This document shows positions 40,361 through 51,807 of a stretch of DNA of 64,000 nt, one piece after another. Within the stretch, counting starts at the first letter, position 1, and each line of letters opens with the position of its first letter. Source of the DNA: Ophthalmolycus amberensis (taxonomy: Eukaryota > Chordata > Actinopteri > Perciformes > Zoarcidae). Where the stretch lies: contig JAFEUB010000792.1 of NCBI GenBank assembly GCA_024529925.1, forward strand, positions 434,001 through 498,000, written 5' to 3'. The position numbers were made by a program, and so were the translations under genes. Below the pieces are notes generated by a model, which worked only from the letters and a program-made list of their open reading frames with translations, did no database searches and had not been told where the DNA came from.

Positions 40361-43300
40361 ATGTGAAACGTACAGTACAGTGCATCTTCAGTGGCTCTAA
40401 GGCATCATAAGGGCGTTCTACAGTAACTAGCAAGAGCCTAGGTAAAAAGAAAGTCTTGAAGTTTGATGCTCTGATCTAATGTTACTATATATGTCAGAAG
40501 GCAATCTAAGATGCACTTCAAATGTGCAGTTTGAGGGTAATAGAATGTACCATCTCCTCCCACATAAAGTGATCCTTGATTGGCTTGAAGAGGTTATCCC
40601 AAAATTATATCTGTGGTGCTGTTTTGTGGTAAACAAACTCATCACGAAATGTTTGTTTAAAATTTGTTTAACTCATCACAGATGAAAAAAAACTGTGAAA
40701 GAGGTTACTCTGAGAACTTATCTCAGTATTGATTCTCATCACGTATCCCAACAACATGCTGGACACTCCACTCAGTCTTGACTGCATCCTCGATTTCAGT
40801 GTTGACATCTATTCTTATTTCTTGTAGAAATCCAAAAGATTATCTTTTGAGCCCCACTCTGTACTCGAATTAGTCCAAAAGTATGGTCACAAAATGGCCA
40901 CTCTTTATGCTCGGACACCTCTGTCTCTCCCTTCCTCCCCAACAAACAAACACAAAATAGACTGTCTGCCGCTAATGGTTTTACCCATTGAGAGATAATA
41001 CTGTGGCAGCGGGGTGTGGTTTTTGTATATGTCTGGGTAGAAGACATTAGTGGAGGCACAGTGCTGCAGTCCCAGCTGCAGGTAAATTGCTAATTAGTAA
41101 TCTTGTCTATTTATCTCCCCTGCAGTGAGGCTGGGGTCTCTATCCCAGCGATTAAAGTATATATATACACACCAGCAGCATGCTCTCTGAGCCTCAAGTC
41201 CTGAGCTGTTAGCAGAGTGGCAAAAGCCTTGGTTGTGTTGTTTATATTTGATAAAATGACCGGTGTCGGTAAACCCCTGTGATTGCGTGCTCCTGTGACT
41301 CTCAAAGACATCGGACCCTGTTACTACTTATTGAAGGGGCATCTCATTTCATGTCCCCCTTTCTCCCGTCCTCCAATGACGCTTGGAAATTGATTGAGTC
41401 CGCCATCATAAATGACATCCTAATTCCCTTAATTCTGCTCGGAGTAGCAAGGGGAGCAAAGGCTTGAGTAGAGAAAAAGGATCATCATTAGTGGAAACCT
41501 TTGTCAGTTGGACATATTGAAAATTTGTTCATGATCGCATAGAGTAAATGATCTGATATAGCAGACTGCACTGCCACAACAATGCTGTTATGTCCACCTT
41601 AGTTGTCTGGCGAAGCCGATAGTTGGAGTGTAATGCCAAGTTTTATTTGTTTTTTTCTAGTTTCTAGTTTAAAAATACATGTCAAATTTAGGAGCCATTA
41701 TATAATCATGTAATCAACCTTTACAATCTTCTGGTGTTTATTTTTCTGCCAGACAGCTTCTTCTTTCTTCATCTTTCATTTGATACTTCAAAGTGCTACT
41801 TGGTTCATTGTCAGGGAGAAGAGGAGAGTCCATTCACTTAGTTGTATCCCTATAGAAAGAAAGATACCATAGAAGAAACACTATTTTCATTTTTTTACTT
41901 TGTTCTATAAACTCTACTATCACTGTATGCTGTAATATTGAGCTCTTCCAACAAAAGTTATTGTACTCAATCTTCAATAAAACAAGGCCATTGGACAAGT
42001 TTGCTGATGAACAGATGGTACCTGGTGCAAAAATGCATAGTTTAACAGCATGCAATGGGAATGCAAAATCAATTGGGGTTTGAATCTTGACTCTAAATGC
42101 AGGCTTATTGTGCATTTGTTTTCCAAGAGTACATTTGTAGTTTGTGATGCAAAAAAACAACAAAAAACTGAACTACATTTTGAAAAATACAATTTCAAAA
42201 CGTTTTTTTACGTCTCCACTTTCATGAATCCCACTACTTTCCTGACAGGAAGCAGTAACAGTGGAGCGTGTGCACCCACTGTACAGTAAATCACATCGAA
42301 TGTTCAAACTCTAAGGTGTTCCCGCTGTGCAACCGTCATCAGTAAGTGACATTGTTTCAGATGATGCTGATGCCGGAATAAGGCATAAGAGATCAAATAT
42401 TCCTACACAGTATACTTTATGTAATTTTATATTTTGATAACCATATATTTCGAGATGAAATACATTTACTAAATCAGTGCTTATCCAGTAAAGAAATACA
42501 GATCAAAGTACTTTACAATACAACCTTTTAAATGTAATGCAGGCTGGATTACATTTTCTTTTAACATAATGGACATGGAAATGTTGTTAATCTAAGTATC
42601 TGGTAAGTCGCAAAAATGTCACTACGACGGTATATAAATGCAGCCCTTTATTCATAAAAAACAACATTGCCTCTGAGCACATACATCATAATGCTCACAA
42701 TGTTCTTGAATTACTTGAGCAAGCCCAGCCACTTATTTACGTGTATGAAACCCATCAAGTAACGTGAATCCGAAATGGTTAAACCCAAAGAAACAATCCA
42801 GAGCAATTCAATCTCTCATTTGCATGAAAGTGTGAAGAACATCCCTTTTTCAAATTGCCCCTGAGAGAGTGGAAGTAGTTTGATGAAAAGGGATCAGCTT
42901 TTGATTACAATCCATTCAAGATCCATTAGACACTAAACATAATCACTTCCTTTCATTCCCCTTCCCCCACATATTGATGTCTACACGTGCCCCACCCCCC
43001 GGTGTCACTCTCAGGGGTAACCTCAGCAACTCCTCCCATCGCTCAGGCCGATTCCCTCCTCAGTGGCCTCACACTAAAGCAGGGATTGCTGAAGCGATCC
43101 ATAAGAGATTAAAGAGGATCACCAAATTGTGTGGAAAGTCACATTTTACACAGTTTCAAAGGGATCGATGGAGAGGCTGAATGTTGAATGATTTCATTTC
43201 AGATGGTTTAGCACATCGTCTTTGTAGGTGAGATTAACTATGTTGTTATTCAAAAACATATAGAACTTTCCTTTATTTTGGGGCGATCGACACAAGGTAT

Positions 43301-44269
43301 TTGGTGCTTTTATGTGTGATTTGATTTGCTTTCAGATTTTGTTAAGTATTCTTTACGATATAACTGTTATTGTAATGTAATTTCGCCTCTTTTGGTGGGA
43401 TTGCTTAGAAAAGAAGAGAGCCGGGCAGTCAATGACTGGGCCCTTTCTCCACCACGATAAAATGTTGTAAGTGAGCTGCCCAGTAGTAAGTTGTAAAGTG
43501 TGGCAGGCTGAAACCCCCATCGTCTTTTGATTTATTTAGGTGGTTTTGATGATTTGTACAGTTTTATACCGCCATATCAAGGGCATAATGACTGATTCTA
43601 GCTGTTTAAAATGAGAAAGGGGAGTTAAATATAAGATGGCCAGGGAAAGGTAAATACATCACAGAAGAACTGCCATTTTGATAGAACTGATTCTCCCAGC
43701 CATAAAGCCAAGGAGCGTTTTTCAGAATTCCATATTTTGCATTTATTGATCCATTTATTTTCCCGCGAGTTAACCTGTAGAAGGTCATCTGCTTTTATTG
43801 TTATTGTAATTAAAAGATATGCAAGAATGCAAGAATAAAACATCCAAGTGACGATGCAACGGACAGAGCTCGCACTGTGGTATTAAATATTTAGAAAGAC
43901 CACTTATGGTGGCCGTTTGGGGAGGTGAACGAGTCAAACGAATACAGTTCTTTCAACCACAACACCACATCCTAGACCACGTGTCTCAAAGTGTTGTTGT
44001 GAAGTGACGCGTTTGTGACAGTTTTCCTAAACCAAAACTAAATAATTCTTTCTACCATAACCTAATGTTCATTTTGTTGCCTAAACTTAATTGTATGTAC
44101 TTATTTTAAGGCCAATCATGATGTTTTCCATGTCCATGTACACAAATCACTAGATTGTGACTATTTAATGAACTGCAGTGAGACTGTGTTGAACTATTAG
44201 GCTACTTAGGCTTCAGGTTTCATTAGGGACTGAAAGGCTGTCTGGAAAATTATCAGCAATCTGTTACAG
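40361..44269. other. Unannotated non-coding DNA
   Basis: Apart from a tiny repeat remnant near 42625, I see only short open frames without conserved motifs or splice support. Confidence 0.55.
42625..42656. repeat. Very short repeat remnant
   Basis: GTATATAAATGCAGCCCTTT resembles the end of a common fish repeat (TATATAAATGCAGTCCATTT). It is too short to be sure. Confidence 0.25.
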
Positions 44270-44502
44270 CTATTTGTTAAATATTTATATTTCACTTTAT
44301 CCTATATTCCACTTTATTGTATATTTTAATTTATCTTTATTTTCTGTAAATTTTCTGTAAATTTCTGTAAAAGTGTTTGTACTTTGCATTGCCGATTGTT
44401 GTTGATTGTTGTTATATGTTGTGCACCTCCCGTCATGTCAAATTCCTTGTATGTTCAACATACAATGGCAATAAACGGTTTCTGATTCTGATTCTGATTC
44501 TG
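44270..44502 (+). mobile_element. LINE 3' terminus with (TTCTGA)n tail
   Basis: This is a T/A-rich 3' untranslated end with three TTTTCTGTAAA-like units (44338-44371), then GTGCACCTCCCGTCATGTCA, AATTCCTTGTATGTTCAACA and AATGGCAATAAACGG, closed by a TTCTGA tandem tail (44479-44502). From memory this is the characteristic 3' end of fish L2-like LINEs. No reverse-transcriptase frame belonging to it lies upstream, so it is a 5'-truncated insertion. Confidence 0.65.
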
Positions 44503-44937
44503 AAGCTGCAAGAGGACAATATTTTGCCACCATCATCTCCAGATGTTCCCAGTCCCAAAGCTCTTTTAAAACAATAAATTAAATTCTCAAACCTGTTACT
44601 GCTACTTGTCCTGCGCCAACCACAGCCATTAATGAGGACATTTGATACATTTTCTTTGCAAAAATTGGTCGCATACAATCTAATATTTTACTGCCCACCT
44701 ACAATCCCCCTCTGGTGTTGGTCAGAGTTTCAGCCTGACTCTCTGTCCAACATTTAAGACATACTCTCTCACACAAAGTCCACCACCTGCCCCTTTGACA
44801 TTGTTCCTACATCCTTTTTAAAAGGAACTATTAGACACTGTAGGGCCCACATGTTCCCTTATTATAAATAGCTGTCTTGCAATGGAAATTAAATTCAATG
44901 CATTAGTCCAACCTCTTCGCCTAACCTTGACATATCA

Positions 44938-45195
44938 GAACTAAAATGTTTCCGTCCCATCTTCAATCTCCCATTCTTCTCCAAAGCACTGGATCAAATA
45001 GTCTACACATGGCTTCTATCTTATCTTGACAATAGCAACATCATGGAGAAATCCACATCAGGCTTCAGTGCTCTTCACAGGACAGAATCTACTCTTCTCA
45101 AAGTCTCAGATGACCTTCTGTTGTATTTAGACCGTGGTAAATGTGCCAGTTTACTTCTTTGAGACCTCAACACCGCTTTGGGTCGATCATTGTTA
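44938..45195 (+). pseudogene. Reverse-transcriptase fragment of a non-LTR retrotransposon
   Basis: Read in frame from 44938, this gives FRPIFNLPFFSKALDQIVY, then SYLDNSNIMEKSTSGFSALH, RTESTLLKVSDDLLL and DLNTALGRSLL. It matches the fingers/early palm region of LINE reverse transcriptases: the FRPISNLPFLSK block, the SGF..LHSTETALL block, and the LDL(S/N)xAF motif that carries the first catalytic Asp. An in-frame TGA lies just before DLNTALG, and upstream sequence back to about 44700 is similar but broken by stops. There is no ATG and no later RT motif, so it is a dead 5'- and 3'-truncated copy, distinct from the LINE tail just upstream. Confidence 0.7.
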
Positions 45196-47390
45196 CCCCA
45201 ATCAAAAATCTATGCAGTTATTTTTTGGAACATTGTCTATGCTGTAAATAGCCAAGAGGCATGCTATGCCTAAGCTTGCAGAACCAAATGCCTCTGATCG
45301 ATAGGTTAGTGAATTATGCATGGTACCCAGGTACAACACAACTCTGCCAAACCTCTTGTGCCTCTGATGCCTGTCCTGATGTGACGTTTCATTAATATGA
45401 ACACAGATGTGTGTGTATTTCAACATATTTGTGATCTCTATCCATGAAGATAGAACATGTGACATCCCTTCCTAAGAAGGGATTGAAACACGGACCAGCA
45501 GACAACCATCCACACATAGACACACGGGCACACCCACACATGCATATATTACACAGTGGTCCTTCAAGACTGTCAAGAGCTGTCAGGGGCGAGCAAAACT
45601 GCATGAATGTGGCACTGGCTTGTTATCGCAACAATCTCTCAACAACCTTCATTTCAAGCAACGACACATGGCGATGCCTTTTATAATTAAAACTCAAGTG
45701 GCTATATTTCATTTATTTATTCAGGCACGGCTGTGTCTTCCCTTCCACTTTCATGCTTGTTCAAAATTGATTTAACTTTTGAAATTGTCACTCCTAAATA
45801 GGTTAGCTCCCGCAATTACAAAAGTTCTAATTAAAAGCAGAATGCAAATATAATCATAATTGTGTTGCTGTCTTATCTGTTTCATGGCTGGTGTTGCTTT
45901 AAAGCAGGGAAGAGGAAAATTAGAGAGCGAGAGAGAGAGAGGCCTTCTGTGTGATCTAATTAGCTGTCTCCGACAGATGACACTATTCTGACATGTTCCC
46001 TGTCAATTAACTGACCGGAACAATCTTTACCACTGCTTCAGCGCCCCCATCCCACACACACAGCCCGATAGAAGAGAGGTCCTTCTGAGATATACCAGTT
46101 TAACACTGCTGGCAATATGGATGATGATTCGCTGATTTACTCCCCGACACTTTGATCAAATGAAGCAGATGCTCTAAGGAGCAGAAGGGCAGCGATGTTG
46201 GAGAAATGGCCTAAATTAACAAAGTAAAGGAACTGCAGCGTTTATACTACACAAGCAGGCATGGGAACCTGAACATCTATTTATTTTAAAAAAACCTTAT
46301 ATTTAAAGTAATGTTAATGTAAATAAAGACAGTTTTCTAGTCCATGGCCAAACATGAAAAGAAGAAGGGATCAAAATGTTCCCTTTTAATTACCGTATGT
46401 CCTCAACCTTCATGATATTCAAGTATATGCAGCTCAACCTTTTTCACTTCATGGTGTTGGCATTGTGAAAGGGGGATAAAAAAATTCTGCAGACGTTCTT
46501 TATGACTTCACACCTGGAATACTTTGAGTCACAGCATTGTCAGTTGAGAAAGTCCAATTCTTTTGTATGAATATTTTTTTTCTTTTTTTATTATTATTTC
46601 AGTCGTACCAAATCCTAAACCTGTATCACTCAATTTCATTTCCCTCTCTTTCAGTCATGTTCTACATCTTCTTATCCCCTCCCCTTCCTTGTAAGAGCAT
46701 GCACAGGTTCAATGACTCTTTTCACTGATTACAGTCATAAATCCAATACACCATTGTCCTAGAAAAGAGTAATAAACCAACACGCTAATATCATCAAGTA
46801 AGGAATGTAAGAAATCTGGCATGCTGAATGGGAGAAATTCAGGAGACGTAAGGACTACAACAGGAGTTTCAGATACATTTGGTAAGAAATAAAGCAGAAT
46901 ATATAGTATCTGTCTGAGCATCCCAGATCAACAGATCATTTAAATGTTTCCTTTATATAACCAATAAGAGCCCTGTTGATACTAAAGCATCTTTACTCAG
47001 AGAAACCTGGCCTAGAGAGCAAGACAACTCACATTACAAGATAGTAGGCCTATAGACAATATCCAGTTGAGACGCATGAACAGGTATGAGTTTCTAGAAC
47101 TATCAAAACAAAGCAAAAACAACAATACATTTCGAAACAAACACATTGACCAATCAGCTCTACACGAGAATTCACACTCTCACCCCGTGTTATTTAGTTT
47201 AGTGGACTGAACTGTCACTTTTCACATGTTGCTTTGAAGAAACTGGAAACCTTAACATGAGAGAAAGAAATATGGTGCATTCCGTCAAGACAGAACTGCC
47301 TGTGTAGGAGCCTGTAAAACCTCTCCTGATGCTTTGTTTAAGGGAAAGATCCCCACCCATTGTGAGAAGTAATGTACACACTTAAAACTG
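45196..47390. other. Unannotated non-coding DNA
   Basis: Follows the RT fragment; the first part might be decayed LINE, but no motif is readable. A short GA run lies near 45926-45940. Confidence 0.55.
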
Positions 47391-47585
47391 AAACTTTGAC
47401 ATTTTTCAACCAGCTTTGTATTGTTGCAATGTGGATGGTATATGCAAATGAACAATGTCCAGTTTACCTATGTGTAACTAGTGCTGCGAGCTACGCCGCT
47501 CATTTGCCGGTGGGCGAGCGGGGGGTGCTTGCACATAACGTCCACATTGCAACAATACAAAGGCAGTTGAAAACTGTCAAAGTTT
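47391..47585. mobile_element. Short foldback/MITE element with 45-bp inverted arms
   Basis: The left arm (47391-47435) and right arm (47541-47585) are near-perfect inverted repeats: AAACTTTGACATTTTTCAAC against the complement of GTTGAAAACTGTCAAAGTTT, continuing through TTTGTATTGTTGCAATGTGGA. The centre of about 105 bases is GC-rich, with GAGCTACGCCGC and GGCGAGCGGGGG. TTAA occurs just outside both arms (47382-47385 and 47590-47593), which would fit a TTAA target. There is no coding capacity. Confidence 0.75.
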
Positions 47586-48548
47586 CCCGTTAACGTGGTA
47601 CACCTTTCCGTTGATATTTCTAAAAAAAAATAATAGCTGGCTGCACCTTTGGTGTAAGCTTATGGTTATTGGGTTGACTCACAATTCTGGACATTCTCCT
47701 TCATGTCCCAGCTAGATTGGGCCAATAAATAAGGCTTTGCCTCTCTTTGTAGCTCTCAAACTGTATTTCCAAAGGTCACAGTCAGTCCAGATGGAAGAGC
47801 TGGAGGAGCTGGGGTTGTAAAGCTTCAGGCATCAACACTTACAAGGTCTGAGGTATTTCCACAATCCTGTAGAATATATCTTCCACAATGATGAATTTTG
47901 TTGTGCTATTTTTGCTACTGTTCTATCTCCGGGTAACTTTCACTTTACCTATCTCTCAGAGCCATACTGCAGGGCTTCCCATACTGACTGAATGAAGATT
48001 TAAAAGGTCTTTTGTTTGAAATCTTATGTTATAGGTGAAATCCTGCACTGAGACCACATTATGGTTTGGGTGCTGGGTTTTAATGGTTTTAACACCCAAT
48101 GGAGGGCTGAGTGATCTATTGCCACTATAAAGAGCATCCCCTGCAGGATAACCAGTTTCCAAGGACCCAGAATACAGCAAAACACTCTGGAGCAGAGGGT
48201 AACTCAAGTTCTGGGCAGAGTAGGCTTCTTTTTCACAGTTTTGACTCCCGGAAGGAGATGTGAGGACTGTGGTGTAATAATAATAATGATCATGATCATG
48301 ATCATGCCTGCTGCACTCGCTACACTGATGCTTATATGTAAACCAGGAAGAGAAGCTGATGGATGGACAGAGATAGAGATGGAAGAGATAACCAGTTGGT
48401 TTATCAGTGTGTCTAATGCGGCTCCATATTGTGAAAGGCAGCATACATTTCCACTTTTCTATTCGTTTGGTATGAATTGATCTACCATTACTTCAAATAT
48501 CTTAAGATTGTAGATAGTTGGTTTGTACTGGGATATCTTTAAATAACT
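47586..48548. other. Unannotated non-coding DNA
   Basis: Contains the AAT/GATCAT simple repeat. The minus-strand open frame at 47956-48444 passes through this repeat and shows no known domain. Confidence 0.5.
48275..48306. repeat. (AAT)n-(GATCAT)n simple repeat
   Basis: Three to four AAT units pass into three to four GATCAT units. GATCATGATC is self-complementary, so the tract can form small hairpins. Confidence 0.9.
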
Positions 48549-48855
48549 CGGTCACACTTTATAATAACTACACACTATGAAGCATTAGTTAAGCATGAGT
48601 AAACACTTAATTCATCCTTTATAAAGCATTGTTCCTACATTAACGCTCATTAGTATGCAATTCATAACAGTTATAAATGTTTTATTCTTGATTAATAAGC
48701 TCGTCTATTATGTGTTTCATGATTGTGTTTCCATACTTTATGAATGATGGATTCCCCATTTGTAAATTAAGTATTATATATATTACAAACCAATTATTAA
48801 GGAGTTGTAGATGATTAATAAGATCATTTATAAAGTGTAAGTAAATGATTAAGAA
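48549..48855. repeat. AT-rich dispersed repeat (GGTCACACTTTATAATAA type)
   Basis: Starts with CGGTCACACTTTATAATAAC, runs through AAGCATTAGTTAAGC and many TTATTAAT/TTTATAAAG motifs, and ends near CATTTATAAAGTGTAAG. The two ends are weak inverted repeats (CACACTTTATAA against TTATAAAGTGTAAG). This matches my memory of an abundant AT-rich teleost non-autonomous element. Confidence 0.55.
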
Positions 48856-48862
48856 CGTATTT

Positions 48863-49077
48863 GGTGCGATTGGTTTCCCGGGATATCTGGGGCTTCCACA
48901 ACACGTACTAAGCAGAAATAGGTTATTTTTTCCATGGTTGATGGCGGACAGTTGAACGGCTTCCAGGGCGATAAGCCACGCCCCCTCTCCGGCACATCTA
49001 GCATGAATGGTGCGATTGGTTCCCCGCGAGTAACGCGGCGCGAATAATTTGCGTCGCGTTTGGTGTGAACACAGCAT
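48863..49077 (-). mobile_element. Truncated DNA-transposon copy (copy 1), inverted relative to copy 2
   Basis: On the minus strand this begins ATGCTGTGTTCACACCAAAC and continues into CCGGAGAGGGGGCGTGG, CCGTTCAACTGTCCGCCATC, AACCATGGAAAAAATAACCT and CAGATATCCCGGGAAAC. The same order occurs in the left part of the complete element at 49261-50234. One terminal repeat is present (end at 49077). The other end is lost at about 48863. The open frame across it is not a protein gene. Confidence 0.75.
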
Positions 49078-49080
49078 GAG

Positions 49081-49260
49081 AGTGAATATGAATAAAGCTG
49101 CTGGGCCTAATAACATCACTGGTCATGTACTAAGAACATGTTCCAACCAGCTAACTGATGTTATCACTGCCATTTTCAACATATCTCTGTCACAGAAGAG
49201 TATACCTGCTTCAAGTCAGCCGCCGTCCCTGTACCTAAAGAATCGGCAATGTCCAATCTA
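49081..49260 (+). pseudogene. L2-like LINE reverse transcriptase, 5' piece (split by a transposon)
   Basis: Reads KAAGPNNITGHVLRTCSNQL, then TDVITAIFNISLSQKSIPA, matching the start of the RT domain in fish L2/CR1-group LINEs (the KAxGPDxI...VL block). A one-base shift then changes frame, and the second frame reads CFKSAAVPVPKESAMSNL. The frame stops at the transposon inserted at 49261 and resumes at 50235 with NDYPF. No endonuclease domain precedes it, so the LINE copy is 5'-truncated, with its left edge abutting transposon copy 1. Confidence 0.75.
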
Positions 49261-50234
49261 ATGCTGCGTTCACACCAAACGCGTCGATTTTTTGACGTGC
49301 CGCAAAATCGCGTCCAACGCGTCGCCGGTCGTGTTCACACCAAACGCCGCAAAATCGCCGGAGAGGGTGCGTGGTTTATAGACCTGGATCCGTTCAACTG
49401 TCCGCCATTAACCATGGAAAAAATAACCTATATTTCTACGTGTTGTGGAAGTCACAGATATCCCGGGAAACTAAACGCCGTCATGTCTGGTTCATAATAT
49501 TGTTCAGAGGAGCTCCGTGGATTGTATCGAGCTGTATTCACTGTGTCTAGCAAGCCACAGGTCGCTGTTTACTACAGCTGTAGGAACACAAAATAAACTG
49601 ATTTGGCTGTGATTCAACGGCAATAAACCGACAAAAAGGGACTCCGAAATAACTACGTAATGATGCCGATTTGTACTTGTCTTCTCCGACAAAAAGGGAC
49701 TCCGAAATAACTACGTAATGATACCGATTTGTAGGCTACTTGTCTTCTCAATGGAGCTCTGATGGATCGGTGCTAGGCTATGCTAACATCGTAGCAGCTC
49801 CACCAGCACTCAATAACGTCATGTAGACGTAAATACGGCAGCGTCTATTCATTGTTTGTACCATATGGTTTACACACACACATGTATACACATAGTTTGG
49901 TCCGGTCTCTATTGATATGAGGTATCGTAGAGCTCTGGGTGAACACAGACAGCTACAGGATTTATTTCCTGATTCAACAATGGCAGGAAGCCAGTGATGA
50001 CAGGGGGAGCAACTCAACGCTGATAGGCTATCGCGCCACAGCGTCACGCGATTATTTCGCAGAAGTTGAAAAATTTCAACTCGCGCGTTGGCGATTTTGC
50101 GACGCAAAAACGCGTCCAACGCGCCGCGCCATCGCAAAATCGCGGCGGGCCAGTCTCATCGCGTCTGTGCATAGACTTTGTATGTAATCTCGACGCGCAT
50201 CAAAAAATCGACGCGTCCGGTGTGAACGCAGCAT
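49261..50234. mobile_element. Complete non-autonomous DNA transposon (copy 2) nested in a LINE
   Basis: It is about 974 bp long. The terminal inverted repeats are 35 bp (49261-49295 and 50200-50234) with two mismatches: ATGCTGCGTTCACACC, then ACGCGTCGATTTTTTGA. A TA (or TAA, depending on where the end is drawn) is duplicated on both sides. The subterminal motif CGCAAAATCGC occurs at 49301, 49348 and 50133, with its complement at 50091, as expected of transposase binding sites. The ends are CpG-rich. There is no long frame, so mobilisation would need a transposase from elsewhere. The TWA/TA target and end sequence suggest a PIF/Harbinger-like or Tc1-like family; the superfamily is uncertain. 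Confidence 0.85.
49628..49748. repeat. Two-copy tandem repeat inside transposon copy 2
   Basis: CCGACAAAAAGGGACTCCGA...CTTGTCTTCT is repeated: unit 1 at 49628-49685 (58 bp), unit 2 at 49686-49748 (63 bp with a 5-base insertion, GGCTA). The units are otherwise almost identical, indicating a recent local duplication within the element's interior. Confidence 0.85.
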
Positions 50235-50811
50235 TAAATGACTACCCCTTCCTGCCCCATTCTGATTTAGGGCTTTGAAAAACTAGTTCTACAGTATATC
50301 AAAAACAACATCCCAGCCAGCTTGGACACTCGCCATTACTTTAGGTGGAACAGTAGTGAAAAGTTTTAAGTTTCGTCACAAACAGCTTGACATGGTCATC
50401 AAACATCTCCATCCTGTTAAAAAAAAGCTCAAACACAGCTGTATTGGTCAAGTTGTTAATTTTTACAGAGGAGCAATAGAAAGCCTTCTGACTGGAAACA
50501 TTACTGGCATGGTATGTGCACAGCCCAGAACAGGAGGGCTCTATGGCAGATGATTAAAACCATCTACAACATCATTGGTACCCATCAACCAAACATCAGT
50601 GGTATTGTTGAGAAGAGGTGCCTGCTAAGAGCTCAAAATGATACTAAGGGACAATACCCAACCCTGTCATGGCCTGTTCACCCTGCTGCCTTCTGCCAAG
50701 CAATATAAGGGTATCAGCCACCAGACAGACTTCAGACACATTCTTACCTCAAGCATTGAGACTCCTAAACTCATCCTCCAGCAGCTCCAGCAATCTCCGG
50801 CAAATCGGAAT
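50235..50811 (+). pseudogene. L2-like LINE reverse transcriptase, 3' piece
   Basis: Continues the LINE broken at 49260. NDYPFLPHSD follows directly; a shifted frame reads KLVLQYIKNNIPASLD; then, after a jump, FYRGAIESLLTGNITGM and NCTAQNRRALWQMIKTIYNI. These match the FERLV...IPxxLDP stretch and the thumb/C-terminal part (FYRGxIESLLTGxITxWYGN) of L2-like ORF2. The palm with the catalytic FADD motif is missing, because the sequence passes from the RT finger region straight to the FKF... thumb region near 50350. Frameshifts and stops make it inactive. Confidence 0.75.
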
Positions 50812-51243
50812 TAGATTTTTCCTCCCCTAACTTGTTCCGCCCCCCCCCCCCCATTCGGCGCTCTTCTTCTTACAACTTCAAACTGCTTCACTGACTTGTC
50901 TTCACCCTATGCATCAAGTGCATGTCTCATTATTTCAGTACACATCTCTAAAAATGGAAGTTTTAAGATCATCCAGCATGAGATTTTAAAAAAATGACGG
51001 CAGACTCGGTCGATTACTCTGACGCTTCACTGCTTTCAAGCTGCAAATTGTGCATTTGTTGCGTTTTCTTTGATAAATGACATTTTCTTTGATCTCGCTA
51101 TCCATTTGATTGTCCACCATCAATCCCATTTATTTTGATGTACTCATTCATCCATTGGCTTCACAAATGCCCAATTGTTGGAAAAGTTCAAGGATACGAG
51201 TCAATTACTGGCCATAATCATGAAAGCAATGAAACTGTCACAG
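50812..51243. repeat. Large direct repeat, copy 1
   Basis: Aligns over its whole length with 51808-52207. Shared blocks include CTGCTTCACTGACT, CATCCAGCATG, GATTACTCTG, GATAAATGACATTTTCTT, CACCATCAATCCCATTTAT and CAATGAAACTGTCACAG. It begins right after the LINE 3' coding end and may include the LINE's 3' untranslated region. It contains a C13 run at 50840-50852. Confidence 0.8.
50840..50852. repeat. Homopolymer C13
   Basis: 13 C between the LINE 3' coding remnant and the large direct repeat. Confidence 0.95.
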
Positions 51244-51807
51244 TCCAGATTGTGTCCTAGAGTGTCAGAAAAGGATATAGAATTACATTCCAACCATCAA
51301 CGCTACCTGTATAGACATTTGAGACATTTGACCCTTTGAAGAATGCGCCATACCTAGCAACAGGGTCAACCACACCTTCTCACTTCGGTAAAAGTTTCTG
51401 TCTGTTCCTCTCACAGAGTTGCTATGAGAAGATTTTAAATCACTCCTAAGCTCGGACTTCTTGCTTGCTTTTTTTAGGCTATGTGAGGAGCTCTGTGAGA
51501 GTTTTTTGTTCATGAACATGGCCCCTGGTTTCCAAAACTGCAAAAAGAAGTAGCTCAAAATCATGTGCACATAATTTCTTTTGTTTGATTAAAAATACTC
51601 AAATAAAAATGGTGTCAACCTTTACTTTACCAATTTATCGAATCTCACTGTCTGTAATTATATTTCAAAAACTGTCATGTAAATTTTTTGGGACAGCTCC
51701 TCTGACTCTGTATACCTTATTTATCACTGGCTGACTATTGTATGGTCCAGCTTCAATACATACTAGACTTTGTTTGATTGTGCTCAGTTATGTGCCAGTG
51801 GTCATTT

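Noticed and set aside
40139..40366. + strand open frame of 75 codons, with an AG acceptor-like site at its start
   Set aside because: It lies within a common dispersed fish repeat (TTGATCCCC...GAACCCGGG type).
44479..44502. TTCTGA tandem array considered as a CRISPR-like or satellite repeat
   Set aside because: It is a short hexanucleotide tail at a LINE 3' end, with no spacers.
47956..48444. Minus-strand open frame of 162 codons
   Set aside because: It passes through the AAT/GATCAT simple repeat (giving His-Asp and Tyr runs) and has no recognisable domain or splice signals.
48682..49119. Minus-strand open frame of 145 codons
   Set aside because: It runs through an AT-rich repeat and the truncated transposon copy 1. 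The frame is a by-product of these elements.
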